NCBI RefSeq assembly: GCF_013085345.1
Contig: NZ_JABFAJ010000003.1
Coordinates: 1-64,000, forward strand
Reading direction: 5' to 3'
Source: Isoptericola sediminis
Lineage (GTDB): Bacteria; Actinomycetota; Actinomycetes; Actinomycetales; Cellulomonadaceae
Length of the DNA: 64,000 nt
The first letter of the stretch is position 1. Every line of letters begins with the position of its first letter. Made by a program: the position numbers and the translations under genes. The notes under the pieces are model-generated. The model was not told the DNA's origin. It saw nothing but the letters and a program-made list of their open reading frames with translations, and did no database searches. Of the stretch, positions 43,695-52,370 are shown in pieces.

Positions 43695-44858
43695 TCAGCA
43701 GGTGCCCTCGTCGGTCCAGGCGTCGGCGCTCGCCGTGGGTTCGGCCTGGGTCCACCACTTCGCGGTCCAGGCGTGGCCCGCGTGGGTGACGGCGTCCCCG
43801 CCGGTGTAGGTGCCGCCGGTCTGCCAGGCGGGGGCCTCGCAGGCGGTGCCGTCCGCCGCGCCGCCGCCCCCGGAGCCGCCCGAGCCGGCGGGCAGGTCGA
43901 CGACGGTGACGCCCCGCGGCTGGTCGTAGGTGGTGGCGTAGTCGGTCCCGTCGACGGTCACGAGCACGTTGGAGAGCTGCGCGATCGGCAGCGTCCACGT
44001 CAGGTTGTTGGTGATCGACCCGCCCGCGGGGATGCCGCCGGCCGGCACCGTGAACTCCGCGTCGTGGAAGTCGCCGGTCAGCCCGCCGACGTTGTCGCCG
44101 GTGTGCCCCTGGCGCGTCGTGAAGTGCCCGGTGTACGGCAGCGCCGGGTCCATCTCCTGCCCGGGCCAGGTGGCGTCCGTGGCCGGGTTGCCCGGCACGT
44201 CCTCGTTGACCGACACCCTGTTGTCCGGGCCGACGTGGGCGAACGCGTAGTTGACGTGCGAGATCTTGTCCCAGGGGATGTCGCTCGCGAAGTAGCTGGG
44301 CTGGTCGCTCCCGCCGGTGCGCCAGCTCGTGAAGTAGCCGATGACGCGGCGGTCGAGCCCGTTGGGCAGGATCTCGCGGCCGTCGGTGTCGTAGACGTCG
44401 CAGTAGGGCGTGTCGACGCCCGCGGTGGGCTTCATGCCGTCGGGGCGGCAGACGTCGTCCGGGTTGGCCGAGATCGGCTCGCCCGGGTCCGTGGTCGGTT
44501 CCCCGGTCGGCTCGGGGCTCGGCTCCGCGGTCGGTGTCGGCTCCGGGGTCGGTGTCGGCTCCGGGGTCGGCTCGGGGCCGGGCCCGGTGGCGCCGCAGGC
44601 GCCGTCGCTCGTCCAGGGGCCCCACTCCGCGGACCCGGGCTCCTCGCCCTGGGTCCACCAGCCGGCCGTCCAGTTCTCCCCCGCGAACGAGGCGACGTCA
44701 CCCGCGGTGTAGACGGACTCGGCCGTCCACGACGGCTCGCACGCGACGGCGGCGGTCGCCGCCCCGGTGCTCGTGGCCGCCGCGAGGGTCGTCGCCAGCA
44801 GGACGACGGCGGCACCGGCGGCGCCGAGCCGGCGCGGTGCCGGATGGGTTGCTCGCAT
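43695..44858 (-). CDS. Barrel-deleted chitinase relative with two chitin-binding modules
   Basis: A 387-residue exported protein. Signal peptide residues 1-38, a CBM5/12 module at 40-88, a PT/EP linker, then the beginning of a GH18 domain (RVIGYFTSWRTGGSDQPSYF at 171-190, ISHVNYAFAHVG to 210, DPALPYTGHF to 246). At 246-251 this jumps straight to GHTGDNVGGLTGDFHDAEF, which I recognise as part of the C-terminal domain found after the barrel in large actinobacterial chitinases. No DxxDxDxE motif exists, so it cannot hydrolyse chitin. A final CBM5/12 ends the protein. The frame is open throughout. GGGAGACC precedes the ATG. Likely a binding or displaying protein, or a decayed gene. Confidence 0.75.
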   Translation of the reverse strand: MRATHPAPRRLGAAGAAVVLLATTLAAATSTGAATAAVACEPSWTAESVYTAGDVASFAGENWTAGWWTQGEEPGSAEWGPWTSDGACGATGPGPEPTPEPTPTPEPTPTAEPSPEPTGEPTTDPGEPISANPDDVCRPDGMKPTAGVDTPYCDVYDTDGREILPNGLDRRVIGYFTSWRTGGSDQPSYFASDIPWDKISHVNYAFAHVGPDNRVSVNEDVPGNPATDATWPGQEMDPALPYTGHFTTRQGHTGDNVGGLTGDFHDAEFTVPAGGIPAGGSITNNLTWTLPIAQLSNVLVTVDGTDYATTYDQPRGVTVVDLPAGSGGSGGGGAADGTACEAPAWQTGGTYTGGDAVTHAGHAWTAKWWTQAEPTASADAWTDEGTC

Positions 44859-44940
44859 GAGAGGTCTCCCTCGTGTCGTCGGGGACGCCACCGCCGGCAC
44901 CGGCCGGAGGACCCGCCGGGCGGTTCGTCGATGAACGCGT

Positions 44941-44967
44941 TCCTAAAAAGTAAGGGAACCTACCTTT
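44941..44967. promoter_or_regulatory. AT-rich imperfect palindrome upstream of the chitinase operon
   Basis: AAAGTAAGG (44947-44955) and CCTACCTTT (44959-44967) are inverted repeats at 7 of 9 positions in a notably AT-rich island between the divergently placed operon start and the LuxR gene's 3' end. It may be an operator or promoter of the chitin-binding/chitinase operon. The nearby LuxR regulator is a candidate binder. Low confidence. Confidence 0.35.
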
Positions 44968-45041
44968 CGACGGATCAGGGATCCCCACAGACTTGCCCGC
45001 CGCCACCGCCGCCCGGGCTACGGGTGATCCCGTACGGGTCG

Positions 45042-46667
45042 TCAGGCGTCGGGGCGCAGCGCCCGGACCAACAGCTCGGACCGCGAGGAGACGTCGAGCT
45101 TGCGGAACACCCGTCCGAGGTGGACCTCGACCGTCCGCACCGAGACGGAGAGCTCGACGGCCACCTGCCGGTTGGTCAGGCCGCGCGCGACGGCCTCGAC
45201 CACCTCGAGCTCCCGTGCGGTGAGCGTCGTCGACCACGCCGACGGAAGCCCGGTCCTCCGGGCTCCGTCCGGCGCCCCCGGGCCGGAGGCTCGTGCCGCG
45301 GCCGCCGCGAGCAGCGACCCCGACGGCGGCACGACGCCCGGCAGCAGCGCGGCGACCGTCCCCGCCGCCGCGGGCCGGACCGGTCCGATCCTGCGCCACA
45401 CCTCGACGGGCGGCCCGGCACCCGGGACCCGCTCGCGGGCGAGACGACCGGCCAGCTCGGCGGCCAGCCCTCCCACCACGTGCGCGGACGGCAGACGAGC
45501 CGCGGCGTCCGCCAGCACGTCCGCGGCGGCGCGGTCGTCGCCGGTGCACACCAGCACGAGGGACTGGACGACGCGGAGGTGTGCCTCGACCCACGGCGTC
45601 AGCGCCCCGGAGGCCACGGGCCAGGGCCCCGGCCGCGGGACCGTCGGCACGGCTCCCACGACCGTCCGGGCGAGGGCGGCGTCGGCCCCGACCGGGTCGT
45701 CGTCCAGGAGCCGCAGGGCGTCGAGGACCGCGGCCATCGCCGTCCGGTCCGACGTCGTGGGCGCGAGGACGACGAGAGGGTCGACGAGCCGGGCCAGCGC
45801 GGCCGCGGGACGGTCGAGGCCGCCGTGGCGGGGCGCCGTCGGCCCGGCCCCCACCGGTGCACCCCGTCGCAGGGTCGCCACGGCGTGGACGAGCCGTACG
45901 GCCTGCCGGGCGACGCCGGCGGCCGGGCCCCCGGCCGCGTCGCGCAGCCACCGGTCGGCGTCGTCGAGGCACCCGCTCCACAGGGCGCACCGGCCGGACA
46001 GCAGGGCGGCGGCCGCCCGCCGGGGCCCCACGGCGTGCGAGACGGCCTCGCGGGCGACGCGGTGGGCGGCCGAGGCGTCGCCCCTCTGCAGCAGCAGGTC
46101 CGCCAGCTCCAGCAGTCCGTCGGCGAGCAGCTCGTCGCCCGACGGCGTGCTCACCGCGGTGTGCCACAGGGCGGCGGCCGTCTCACCGACCCGACGGGCG
46201 GCACCGGCGAGCGCGGCGTGCAGCGCGACCCGCTCGGACAGATCGGCGGCCGCGTGCAGCGCTGCGCGCACCCCGGGATCCACCAGGGCGGCCGACCCGT
46301 CGCGCACGGTCAGCCGGTCGGCGACCACCGGCCGGGCCAGCACGGCGGCGTCGGCACCGGCGGCGTCCAGCACGACCTCGGCGCGCCCGGACACCGCCAG
46401 GGCCGCGCAGAGCAGCACCCGGCGCTCCTCCGGGTCGAGCGCCGCCACCGGGACGCGGGCCCGTAGCGCGGGTACGACCGGCAGCGGGTCGGGAAGAGCC
46501 GATCCGCCGGCGAGCTGCGCCGGGCGCAGAGCGGCCACGAGCTGCTCGACGGCCTCAGGGTCACCAGCGGCCGCCCGCGCGAGCCACGCCCCCACCCAGG
46601 GCGCCACGACGACGGGCCCGGTGCCGGTGCGCCGGGCCGCCGGTGCTGCCGGGTCCAGGGACGTCAT
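45042..46667 (-). CDS. LuxR-family regulator with C-terminal HTH
   Basis: A 541-residue protein. The last 65 residues are a LuxR/GerE helix-turn-helix: LTARELEVVEAVARGLTNRQVAVELSVSVRTVEVHLGRVFRKLDV (the middle, TNRQVAVELSVSVRTVEVHL, is the HTH). The remaining 450 residues are Ala/Arg/Leu-rich helices, resembling the TPR-like C-terminal half of LAL/MalT-type regulators, but no P-loop is seen. It is therefore a short relative without an ATPase domain. GGGAGG lies 6 nt before the ATG. It sits just upstream of the chitin operon on the same strand, so control of chitin use is plausible. Confidence 0.8.
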   Translation of the reverse strand: MTSLDPAAPAARRTGTGPVVVAPWVGAWLARAAAGDPEAVEQLVAALRPAQLAGGSALPDPLPVVPALRARVPVAALDPEERRVLLCAALAVSGRAEVVLDAAGADAAVLARPVVADRLTVRDGSAALVDPGVRAALHAAADLSERVALHAALAGAARRVGETAAALWHTAVSTPSGDELLADGLLELADLLLQRGDASAAHRVAREAVSHAVGPRRAAAALLSGRCALWSGCLDDADRWLRDAAGGPAAGVARQAVRLVHAVATLRRGAPVGAGPTAPRHGGLDRPAAALARLVDPLVVLAPTTSDRTAMAAVLDALRLLDDDPVGADAALARTVVGAVPTVPRPGPWPVASGALTPWVEAHLRVVQSLVLVCTGDDRAAADVLADAAARLPSAHVVGGLAAELAGRLARERVPGAGPPVEVWRRIGPVRPAAAGTVAALLPGVVPPSGSLLAAAAARASGPGAPDGARRTGLPSAWSTTLTARELEVVEAVARGLTNRQVAVELSVSVRTVEVHLGRVFRKLDVSSRSELLVRALRPDA

Positions 46668-46761
46668 CGTCAACCTCCCGATGATCCGCACGATCCGTGC
46701 AGGTCACGAGTTTGTCAGGTTTCCGGATGATATCCCGGGTCACCGGTTGGCGCTGCGCTTG

Positions 46762-47187
46762 TCAAGTCTCCAGCAGCATCGTGACCGGCCCGTCGTTGAC
46801 GAGGTCGACGGCCATGTCGGCACCGAACGCCCCGCTTGCGACCTCGAGACCGCGCCCGCGCAGGTCCGCCACGACGGCGTCGACGAGCGGCTCGGCGACG
46901 GGGCCGGGTGCCGCCGCCTGCCAGGTGGGCCGCCGTCCCTTGCGGGCGTCCCCGTAGAGCGTGAACTGGCTGACCACCAGCACCGGGGCACCCTCGTCCG
47001 CGGCGGAGCGCTCGCCCCGCAGGATCCGCAGGTCCGCGATCTTGCGGGCGATCGTCGCGACGTCGGCGGGCCCGTCGTCGTGGGTCACGCCCACGAGCGC
47101 CACCAGGCCCGGCCGGTCGATCGTGCCGACGACCTCGCCGTCCACGGTCACGCTGGCCCGGGTCACCCGCTGGACGACGGCCCTCAC
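46762..47187 (-). CDS. dtd: D-aminoacyl-tRNA deacylase
   Basis: Hydrolyses D-aminoacyl-tRNAs, protecting translation. The 141 residues begin [20 protein letters not shown] and include the catalytic [17 protein letters not shown] and the Gly-cisPro equivalent near the C-terminus ([18 protein letters not shown] type). The GTG start overlaps the stop of the asparaginase gene (GTGA), implying coupling. Secure by motif. Confidence 0.95.
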   Translation of the reverse strand: MRAVVQRVTRASVTVDGEVVGTIDRPGLVALVGVTHDDGPADVATIARKIADLRILRGERSAADEGAPVLVVSQFTLYGDARKGRRPTWQAAAPGPVAEPLVDAVVADLRGRGLEVASGAFGADMAVDLVNDGPVTMLLET

Positions 47188-48185
47188 GAGGCCACCTCCG
47201 CCCGGACGGCCACGGTGGAGCGGACCTCGCCGACCGGTGCGCCGCCCCCGAGCACGGACGTGGCGCCGAGCGCGTCCAGCGCCGCCTCGTCGGCGCCGGG
47301 CACGTCGAGGGCCCCGGCGACGCGCAGGGCGGCCGCCAGCACCGCCGGCCGCGGCCGGGAGGCCCCGTCGAGCACCTTGAACGCCAGCGCCGCCCCACCC
47401 GGCAGAGCGGCGGCGTACACCCCGTCGGCACCGTCCTTGGCGAGGAGGCCGGGCACCGCACGCATCGCGCGCGTCGCGTCGCGACCGTCGCCGCCGACCA
47501 GCTCCGGGAAGGCGGTCATGGCCGCGACCACCCGCTGCGCGGGGCTCCCGGCCGGCGCCTGGACCAGGCGCGAGAAGGACCGCGCGAGACCGGCCAGCGT
47601 GGTGGAGAACAGGGGTGCCCCGCACCCGTCGACCGTGACGCGCCGGGCGGCGTCCGGGCCGGCGAGCTCGACGACCGCGGCCCGTACCGCCTGCTGGAGA
47701 GGGTGGTCCACGGCCAGGTACCCCTCGAGGGGCCACCCCGCGACCCGGCAGGTGGCCAGCATCGCGGCGTGCTTGCCGGAGCAGTTCTGCGTGAGGCGGT
47801 CGGGCCCGTGCCCGGCCCCCTGCCACGCCGCCGCGGCCTGCGGGTCGTACGGCAGGTCGGGGGTGTTCGCCAGCGACTCCTCGGCCAGCCCCGCCCCGGC
47901 CAGGATCTGCCGGGCCACCCCGACGTGCCGGGGGGTCCCGTCGTGGCTGGCGGCGGCGAGCGCGAGCTGGTCGGCCGGCAGCTCCAGCCCGGCGCGCAGC
48001 ATGGCCACGGCCTGGACCGGCTTGAGGGAGGAGCGCGGCCAGATCTCGACGTCCGGGTCCCCGGCCGCGAGCACGACCGTGCCGTCCGGGTCCAGCACGA
48101 CCAGGTGACCCAGGTGCACGGACTCCACCAGGCCGCCCCGGACGACCTCCGCCAGCGGGACGGCTCCCTGCGCGACGCTCACCAT
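47184..48185 (-). CDS. Asparaginase II-type protein
   Basis: A 333-residue member of the PF06089 (L-asparaginase II, Rhizobium type) family, converting asparagine to aspartate and ammonia. Visible conserved stretches are [46 protein letters not shown] and [17 protein letters not shown]. There is no signal peptide, so it is cytoplasmic. The ATG lies in an overlap of 7 nt with the end of the DUF2516 gene, and the stop overlaps dtd. The three genes form an operon. Activity is inferred from family. Confidence 0.88.
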   Translation of the reverse strand: MVSVAQGAVPLAEVVRGGLVESVHLGHLVVLDPDGTVVLAAGDPDVEIWPRSSLKPVQAVAMLRAGLELPADQLALAAASHDGTPRHVGVARQILAGAGLAEESLANTPDLPYDPQAAAAWQGAGHGPDRLTQNCSGKHAAMLATCRVAGWPLEGYLAVDHPLQQAVRAAVVELAGPDAARRVTVDGCGAPLFSTTLAGLARSFSRLVQAPAGSPAQRVVAAMTAFPELVGGDGRDATRAMRAVPGLLAKDGADGVYAAALPGGAALAFKVLDGASRPRPAVLAAALRVAGALDVPGADEAALDALGATSVLGGGAPVGEVRSTVAVRAEVAS

Positions 48186-48517
48186 CCGCTCGACCCCTGC
48201 GACCGGCCCTTGCCCCGTCCGGTGCCGTACGGCTTGAGCCGCGGGCGGACGTCGACGAGGTAGATGATGGCGGCGACCACCGCGACGATGCTGAGGAACC
48301 CGAGGGAGCTGATCGCCCCGCCCGAGGTGGGCAGCGCGAGGAAGCCGAGCGCCGTGGCGACACCCAGGATGACCAGCCAGATCGGCTTGGACAGCTTGCC
48401 CTCGGCGGTGAACCCGTGGGCCGGACGTCGCACGGCGTCGACGAGGGCGAACACCTCGATGACGAAGATGACGATCGCCAGGATGACGAAGACGTAGAAC
48501 TGCAGGCTCGCGATCAC
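48179..48517 (-). CDS. DUF2516 membrane protein
   Basis: A 112-residue protein with three predicted helices: [20 protein letters not shown], then [21 protein letters not shown], and a third near [19 protein letters not shown]. It fits DUF2516, common in actinobacteria; function unknown. The ATG is 7 nt after TAGCCT, leaderless-like. It overlaps the start of the asparaginase gene by 7 nt, so the three-gene operon DUF2516-asparaginase-dtd begins here. The C-terminal tail is basic and cytoplasmic. Confidence 0.85.
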   Translation of the reverse strand: MIASLQFYVFVILAIVIFVIEVFALVDAVRRPAHGFTAEGKLSKPIWLVILGVATALGFLALPTSGGAISSLGFLSIVAVVAAIIYLVDVRPRLKPYGTGRGKGRSQGSSGW

Positions 48518-48526
48518 GGGCCCAGG

Positions 48527-48949
48527 CTACGGCAGCACCCGCAGTCCGTGGCTCCGCGCGGCGGTCGCCACCCGCTCGTCCCAGGCCGCGAGGATCCCGC
48601 CGTCGCGCATGACGGCGATCGCTCCGGCCACGTGCACCGCGTCGGCGCCCCGCAGCGGGTCCGTCCCCGCGGCCAGCGCGGCGGCCTGGTCGGCGAGCTC
48701 CGCGGTGACCTCCACCCGGTGCAGGGCCGGCCACAGCTCCTCCCACCGGGCGACGGCCCGGTCGTGCGCCGCGGCGTCCAGGACGCCGGCCCGCAGCCCC
48801 GCCGCCAGCGCCGCTCGCAGCTCGACGTCCGCGAGCCGCGAGGTCACCACGAGGTCGGCGCGGTTCCACAGCGCGCTGGCGAGCTCGGACCCCGGCTCCG
48901 GGACGCAGAGCTTCACCAGGGCGCTGGCGTCGAAGTAGACGAGAGCCAT
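48527..48949 (-). CDS. PIN-domain ribonuclease toxin (VapC type)
   Basis: A 140-residue PIN nuclease. The acidic residues expected for metal binding are present: YFDASALVKL (Asp7), DVELRAALA (Glu), LRGADAVHVAGAI (Asp) and AAWDERV (Asp). VapC toxins cleave tRNA or rRNA when freed from VapB. The upstream gene encodes a Phd/YefM-like antitoxin, with 16 nt between genes. GGGACAG precedes the ATG. Whether it is an active toxin is untested. Confidence 0.88.
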   Translation of the reverse strand: MALVYFDASALVKLCVPEPGSELASALWNRADLVVTSRLADVELRAALAAGLRAGVLDAAAHDRAVARWEELWPALHRVEVTAELADQAAALAAGTDPLRGADAVHVAGAIAVMRDGGILAAWDERVATAARSHGLRVLP

Positions 48950-48965
48950 CGCTGTCCCGCCCCGG

Positions 48966-49262
48966 TCAACGCCGGATGCGGCGCACGAGACCGGACAGGG
49001 CGGAGCCGGACGTCGAGCGGTGCGCGCCGTGGCCGGGGCCGGTCGGCTCCGGGGCCGACGGCACCTCGTGCACGGGCCGCGACCCGTCCGCCGGGGAGAC
49101 CAGGCCGTCGCGCACCAGCTGGGCGACGAGGTCGGCGCTCTGGACGCCGGTGAGGCGGGCGACGGGGACCCCGCGCTCGGTGATGACGACCTCCTCGCCC
49201 GCGCGGGCCCGCTCGATCCACGACTTGAGCTCGGCACGCAGCGTGCTCACCGGGACGTCCAT
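48966..49262 (-). CDS. Phd/YefM-type antitoxin with long C-terminal tail
   Basis: A 98-residue protein. The N-terminal 40 residues MDVPVSTLRAELKSWIERARAG and EEVVITERGVPVARLTGV match the DNA-binding Phd/YefM fold. The remaining residues form a long polar and basic tail (SALSGLVRRIRR at the end) that would contact and neutralise the PIN toxin. The ATG is 8 nt after TAGCGT. It is first in the pair, as usual, and probably autorepresses. Confidence 0.85.
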   Translation of the reverse strand: MDVPVSTLRAELKSWIERARAGEEVVITERGVPVARLTGVQSADLVAQLVRDGLVSPADGSRPVHEVPSAPEPTGPGHGAHRSTSGSALSGLVRRIRR

Positions 49263-49334
49263 GGTCGACGACGCTACCGCAGTCGGTCCGTCGCAGGTAG
49301 GCCCCGTGGCGGGTTCGCGGCCCGAGAGACCAGG

Positions 49335-50471
49335 TCAGAGCTCCGGCAGCGCCGCACGGGCGTCCCCGGCCCCCAGGCCGGCGGCCTCCAGGGTGTCCAC
49401 CACGGGCGCGCGCAGCAGCACCACGAGCGAGGCGACGCCCAGGTCGTCACCCCCGACCTCGCGCGGGTCGGCCTCCGCGGCGACCTCGAGCAGCAGCGCC
49501 CGCGCCCCCTCGAGCGACGCGCCGTCCTCGAGCGCCGTCGACAGCAGCCGCACCCCGCCGGCGAAGCGGTCCACGAGGTCGGCGGCGGCGGCCACGTCCG
49601 GCCAGGTGCCGTCCGGGGCGACGACGGTGGGGGCGCGCCGGGCGAGCACCCGCACGCTGCGCATCGCGCGGTCCAGCAGCACCGCCTGCTCGGCCAGGCG
49701 GCTGAACTCCGCCCAGTGCCCCCGGTTGACGCTCACCTGCGCGATGTCGGCGGACTTGCGTGCCGCGTCGCGCCAGTCCGCGAGCACGGGTTCGCTGGCC
49801 CGGCCGCGCACCAGCGCGGCGGCCAGCTCGTCCGCGTCGTGGTTCCGCAGCCCCCGCGCGACCGACTCGAGGGTCTCGGCCAGCTCGGAGGTGCCTCCGG
49901 CCGCCTGGGCCCGCAGCCGGCGGCGCGGGTCCCCCGGGGTCAGCACGGTCACCACCAGCGCCACCAGACCGCCGATGGCGGCGTCGGTCCAGCGGCCGAA
50001 CGCGCCGTCGACGACCATCGCGAAGGGCAGCCCGACGACCACGATGGCCTGCACACCCGCCTGCGTGACCAGCAGGGGGCCGCGGTCGAGGAACCGCGCC
50101 AGCAGCGCGGAGACCAGCAGCACGACCGTGAGCTGCCACCACCCGGAGCCGATGACCTCCACGACGAGCTCGCCCATGCCGACCCCGACGGCCACGCCGG
50201 CGGCGACCTCGGCCACCCGGCGCAGCTCCCGGTCGAAGGAGAACCCGAGGCACACCCAGGCGGCCACCGCCGCGAAGAAGGGCTGGGCGTGCCCCAGCAG
50301 GGTGTGCGCGATCCCGTAGGCGGCACCGGCGGCGAGGGAGGCCTGCACGATCGGCCAGAAGCTGCTGCGGACACGGGCCCAGCCCTGGCGCAGCCGGATC
50401 CGGCGGACCAGGGACCGCACGGCCGTGTTGGCGGCGTCACGCGCCCGGCGCGGGTCCGGCCCGGTCCTCAC
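49335..50471 (-). CDS. FUSC/aromatic acid exporter family membrane protein
   Basis: A 378-residue protein with six predicted N-terminal helices (for example FFAAVAAWVCLGFSFDRELR and AMVVDGAFGRWTDAAIGGLV) followed by a mostly helical cytoplasmic half. It matches the FUSC (fusaric acid resistance/ArAE) group, whose members export aromatic or other weak acids; substrate unknown. The GTG at 50471 lies 8 nt after the ygfZ stop; another GTG at 50507 overlaps ygfZ by 29 nt and is possible. No strong ribosome site is seen for either. Confidence 0.8.
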   Translation of the reverse strand: MRTGPDPRRARDAANTAVRSLVRRIRLRQGWARVRSSFWPIVQASLAAGAAYGIAHTLLGHAQPFFAAVAAWVCLGFSFDRELRRVAEVAAGVAVGVGMGELVVEVIGSGWWQLTVVLLVSALLARFLDRGPLLVTQAGVQAIVVVGLPFAMVVDGAFGRWTDAAIGGLVALVVTVLTPGDPRRRLRAQAAGGTSELAETLESVARGLRNHDADELAAALVRGRASEPVLADWRDAARKSADIAQVSVNRGHWAEFSRLAEQAVLLDRAMRSVRVLARRAPTVVAPDGTWPDVAAAADLVDRFAGGVRLLSTALEDGASLEGARALLLEVAAEADPREVGGDDLGVASLVVLLRAPVVDTLEAAGLGAGDARAALPEL

Positions 50472-50478
50472 CGTTCGA

Positions 50479-51648
50479 TCACAGCAGGCTCTGAGCCCCG
50501 TCGCCACCGCGTGAGGTCAGGCCCCGCATCGTCTCGCCGCGCGCGGCGGGCCGGTCGGCCGAGACGCCCTCGCCGGGCACGACGACCTCCTGCGAGGCCG
50601 CCACGGCGATCTGCTCGGCGTCGTCCCCGGCACCGACCGGGCCGACGACGGCGAGCTCGGCGTCGACGGGGACGTTCCGCTTCACCACGGCCAGGGCCAC
50701 GGGGCCGAGCTCGTGGTGGCGGGCCACCGTCGTGACCCGTCCGACCACCTTGCCGTCCGGTCCGTCGCGACGGACCTCGGCGCCGGCCTCCGGCACGACG
50801 TGCTGGGAGCCGTCGAGGTGCAGCATGACCAGCCGCCGCGGCGGCCGGCCGAGGTTGTGCACGCGCGCGACCGTCTCCTGGCCGCGGTAGCAGCCCTTGT
50901 GCAGGTGGACGGCGGTGCGCAGCCAGTCGAGCTCGTGCGGGACGGTGCGGTCGTCGACCTCGCGGGCGAGCCGCGGCCGCCACGCCTCGACGCGCAGGGC
51001 CTCGGTGGCCCACGTCCCGGCGAGCCGCCACCCGGCCGCCTCCCGCGCGGCCACGGCGTCGACGAGGGTCTCCCGCGGGACGAGCACGAGACGCCAGTCG
51101 CGGTCGGCCCCGGGGTGCTCCGCGGCAGGCGGACCGTAGCGGGTGCCGCCGCCGACCACCTCGGGCCAGCTGTCGCGCCAGGTGACGGGTTCGTCCTCGG
51201 TGCCCTCGGCGTCGACGGCCTCACCGATCGCGGCGTAGGAGTCGGTCATGTCGTCGATCTCGACGCGCATCATGAACTTCATGCGCTCGAGCCACGCCAC
51301 GAGCGGTGCGACGTGGTCGCGCTCGGTGACGAACCAGGTGGAGGTGCCGTCGTCGACGACCGCGAGCGCGTGCTCGGTCCGTCCTTGCGGGGAGAGCACG
51401 AACAGCTCGGTCGAGGTGCGCGGGGCGAGGTGCTCGACGTCCTGGGACGTGATCGAGTGCAACCAGCCCAGGCGGTCCGGGCCCGTCAGGCGCACCACGC
51501 CGAGGTGCGACTGGTCGACGACGGCCGCACCGCGCACGAGCGCGCGCTGCTCGGCCACCGGGTCGCCGTAGTGCCAGGCGACCCCGGCGTCCGGGCCGGT
51601 CGCCGCGACGGCGTCCGGGCGGTCCAGCAGGGGGCTGCGGTAGGTCAT
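50479..51648 (-). CDS. ygfZ: Folate-binding Fe-S maintenance protein YgfZ
   Basis: A 389-residue member of the GcvT-like YgfZ family, tetrahydrofolate-dependent and needed for upkeep of Fe-S enzymes. The hallmark KGCYRGQET (K-G-C-Y-x-G-Q-E) is present near residue 245. The N-terminal AAVVDQSHLGVVRLTGPDRL (GcvT-type) and LHSITSQDVEHL fit. The ATG overlaps the nitrobindin stop (ATGA), so the two genes are coupled. Iron-heme protein and Fe-S repair factor are thus neighbours. Confidence 0.93.
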   Translation of the reverse strand: MTYRSPLLDRPDAVAATGPDAGVAWHYGDPVAEQRALVRGAAVVDQSHLGVVRLTGPDRLGWLHSITSQDVEHLAPRTSTELFVLSPQGRTEHALAVVDDGTSTWFVTERDHVAPLVAWLERMKFMMRVEIDDMTDSYAAIGEAVDAEGTEDEPVTWRDSWPEVVGGGTRYGPPAAEHPGADRDWRLVLVPRETLVDAVAAREAAGWRLAGTWATEALRVEAWRPRLAREVDDRTVPHELDWLRTAVHLHKGCYRGQETVARVHNLGRPPRRLVMLHLDGSQHVVPEAGAEVRRDGPDGKVVGRVTTVARHHELGPVALAVVKRNVPVDAELAVVGPVGAGDDAEQIAVAASQEVVVPGEGVSADRPAARGETMRGLTSRGGDGAQSLL

Positions 51649-52217
51649 GAGTCGTCGGTGACCCGGTCGAGCTCTCCCGACGCGTACGTGCCCATCGGGT
51701 GGCCGAAGGCGGCGAGCTCCTCGACCCAGAGCAGCCGGCCGTCGACGTTGCCGTACAGCCGCTTGGCGGCCGTCACCTCGGCGGCGGTGGCGGTGCGGGC
51801 CACGAAGTCGGTGGCCAGGTCCACCCGGCCGTCGCCGACCACGCCCAGGAAGAGCGCGACCCGACCCGAGGCGTCCGTGAGCAGCACCTCGAGCGGGTGC
51901 TGGCTCTCGGAGAGGCCCTCCGGTCGCTCCGAGGCGACGCGCCAGTAGCCCGTCTCGGTGGACCAGACGGTGTCGAAGGCGGCGTCGTCGCCGACCTCAC
52001 CGTCGGTGACCGCGCCGTCGGAGGCGCCGGACCGCACGGACAGTGTGGACTCGAACCGCAGGTAGGGGCCGCCGTCGTGGTCGAAGACGAGCTCCTGGCG
52101 GAACTCGGTCTCCTCGATGCCCTCGTACTTGATGACACCGCCCCCGGTCCACCGTCCGACCAGCCAGGCCAGCGGGTACACCTCGGGAGCGAGTCCCTCG
52201 GGGAAGGTGAACGGCAT
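51645..52217 (-). CDS. Nitrobindin/FABP-like heme protein
   Basis: A 190-residue beta-barrel protein of the DUF1794 (nitrobindin) family, whose actinobacterial members bind ferric heme and handle peroxynitrite. It begins PFTFPEGLAPEVYPLAWLVG and continues RWTGGGVIKYEGIEETEFRQ. The GRWTGGG strand is conserved. The C-terminal region (FGHPMGTYASGELDRV) contains a His that could be the proximal ligand. It follows a 37-residue membrane-protein gene by a one-base stop/start overlap. ATGA links it to ygfZ. Confidence 0.85.
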   Translation of the reverse strand: MPFTFPEGLAPEVYPLAWLVGRWTGGGVIKYEGIEETEFRQELVFDHDGGPYLRFESTLSVRSGASDGAVTDGEVGDDAAFDTVWSTETGYWRVASERPEGLSESQHPLEVLLTDASGRVALFLGVVGDGRVDLATDFVARTATAAEVTAAKRLYGNVDGRLLWVEELAAFGHPMGTYASGELDRVTDDS

Positions 52218-52330
52218 CAGCGCTGACCGTGGAAGAGCTTGTAGACGACGTAGGCGGCGAACCAGGTGATCACTCCCACGGTGACCACCAGGAGGCTGGT
52301 GAAGAAGATCTCGAGCGCGTGGATCGACAT
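52217..52330 (-). CDS. Small 37-residue membrane protein upstream of nitrobindin
   Basis: A short ORF with start ATG at 52330 and TGA at 52217-52219. The predicted protein begins MSIHALEIFFTSLLVVTVG and continues VITWFAAYVVYKLFHGQR, a single membrane helix with a charged C-terminus. Its stop and the nitrobindin start share one base (TGATG), so coupling is likely. CGAGGC lies 1-6 nt upstream. Similar tiny membrane proteins are easily missed. Function unknown; comparison in relatives would confirm it. Confidence 0.7.
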   Translation of the reverse strand: MSIHALEIFFTSLLVVTVGVITWFAAYVVYKLFHGQR

Positions 52331-52370
52331 GCCTCGATGGTACCCATCGCCGTGGGGCTAGGGTCGACCT

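Noticed and set aside
44947-44967. Iron (DtxR/IdeR) box upstream of the chitin operon
   Set aside because: Compared with the known 19-bp consensus it matches only in one half.
43641-46466. 941-codon plus-strand open frame across the chitin and LuxR genes
   Set aside because: Shadow of the minus-strand genes; composition is Arg/Gly/Pro-rich with no domain.
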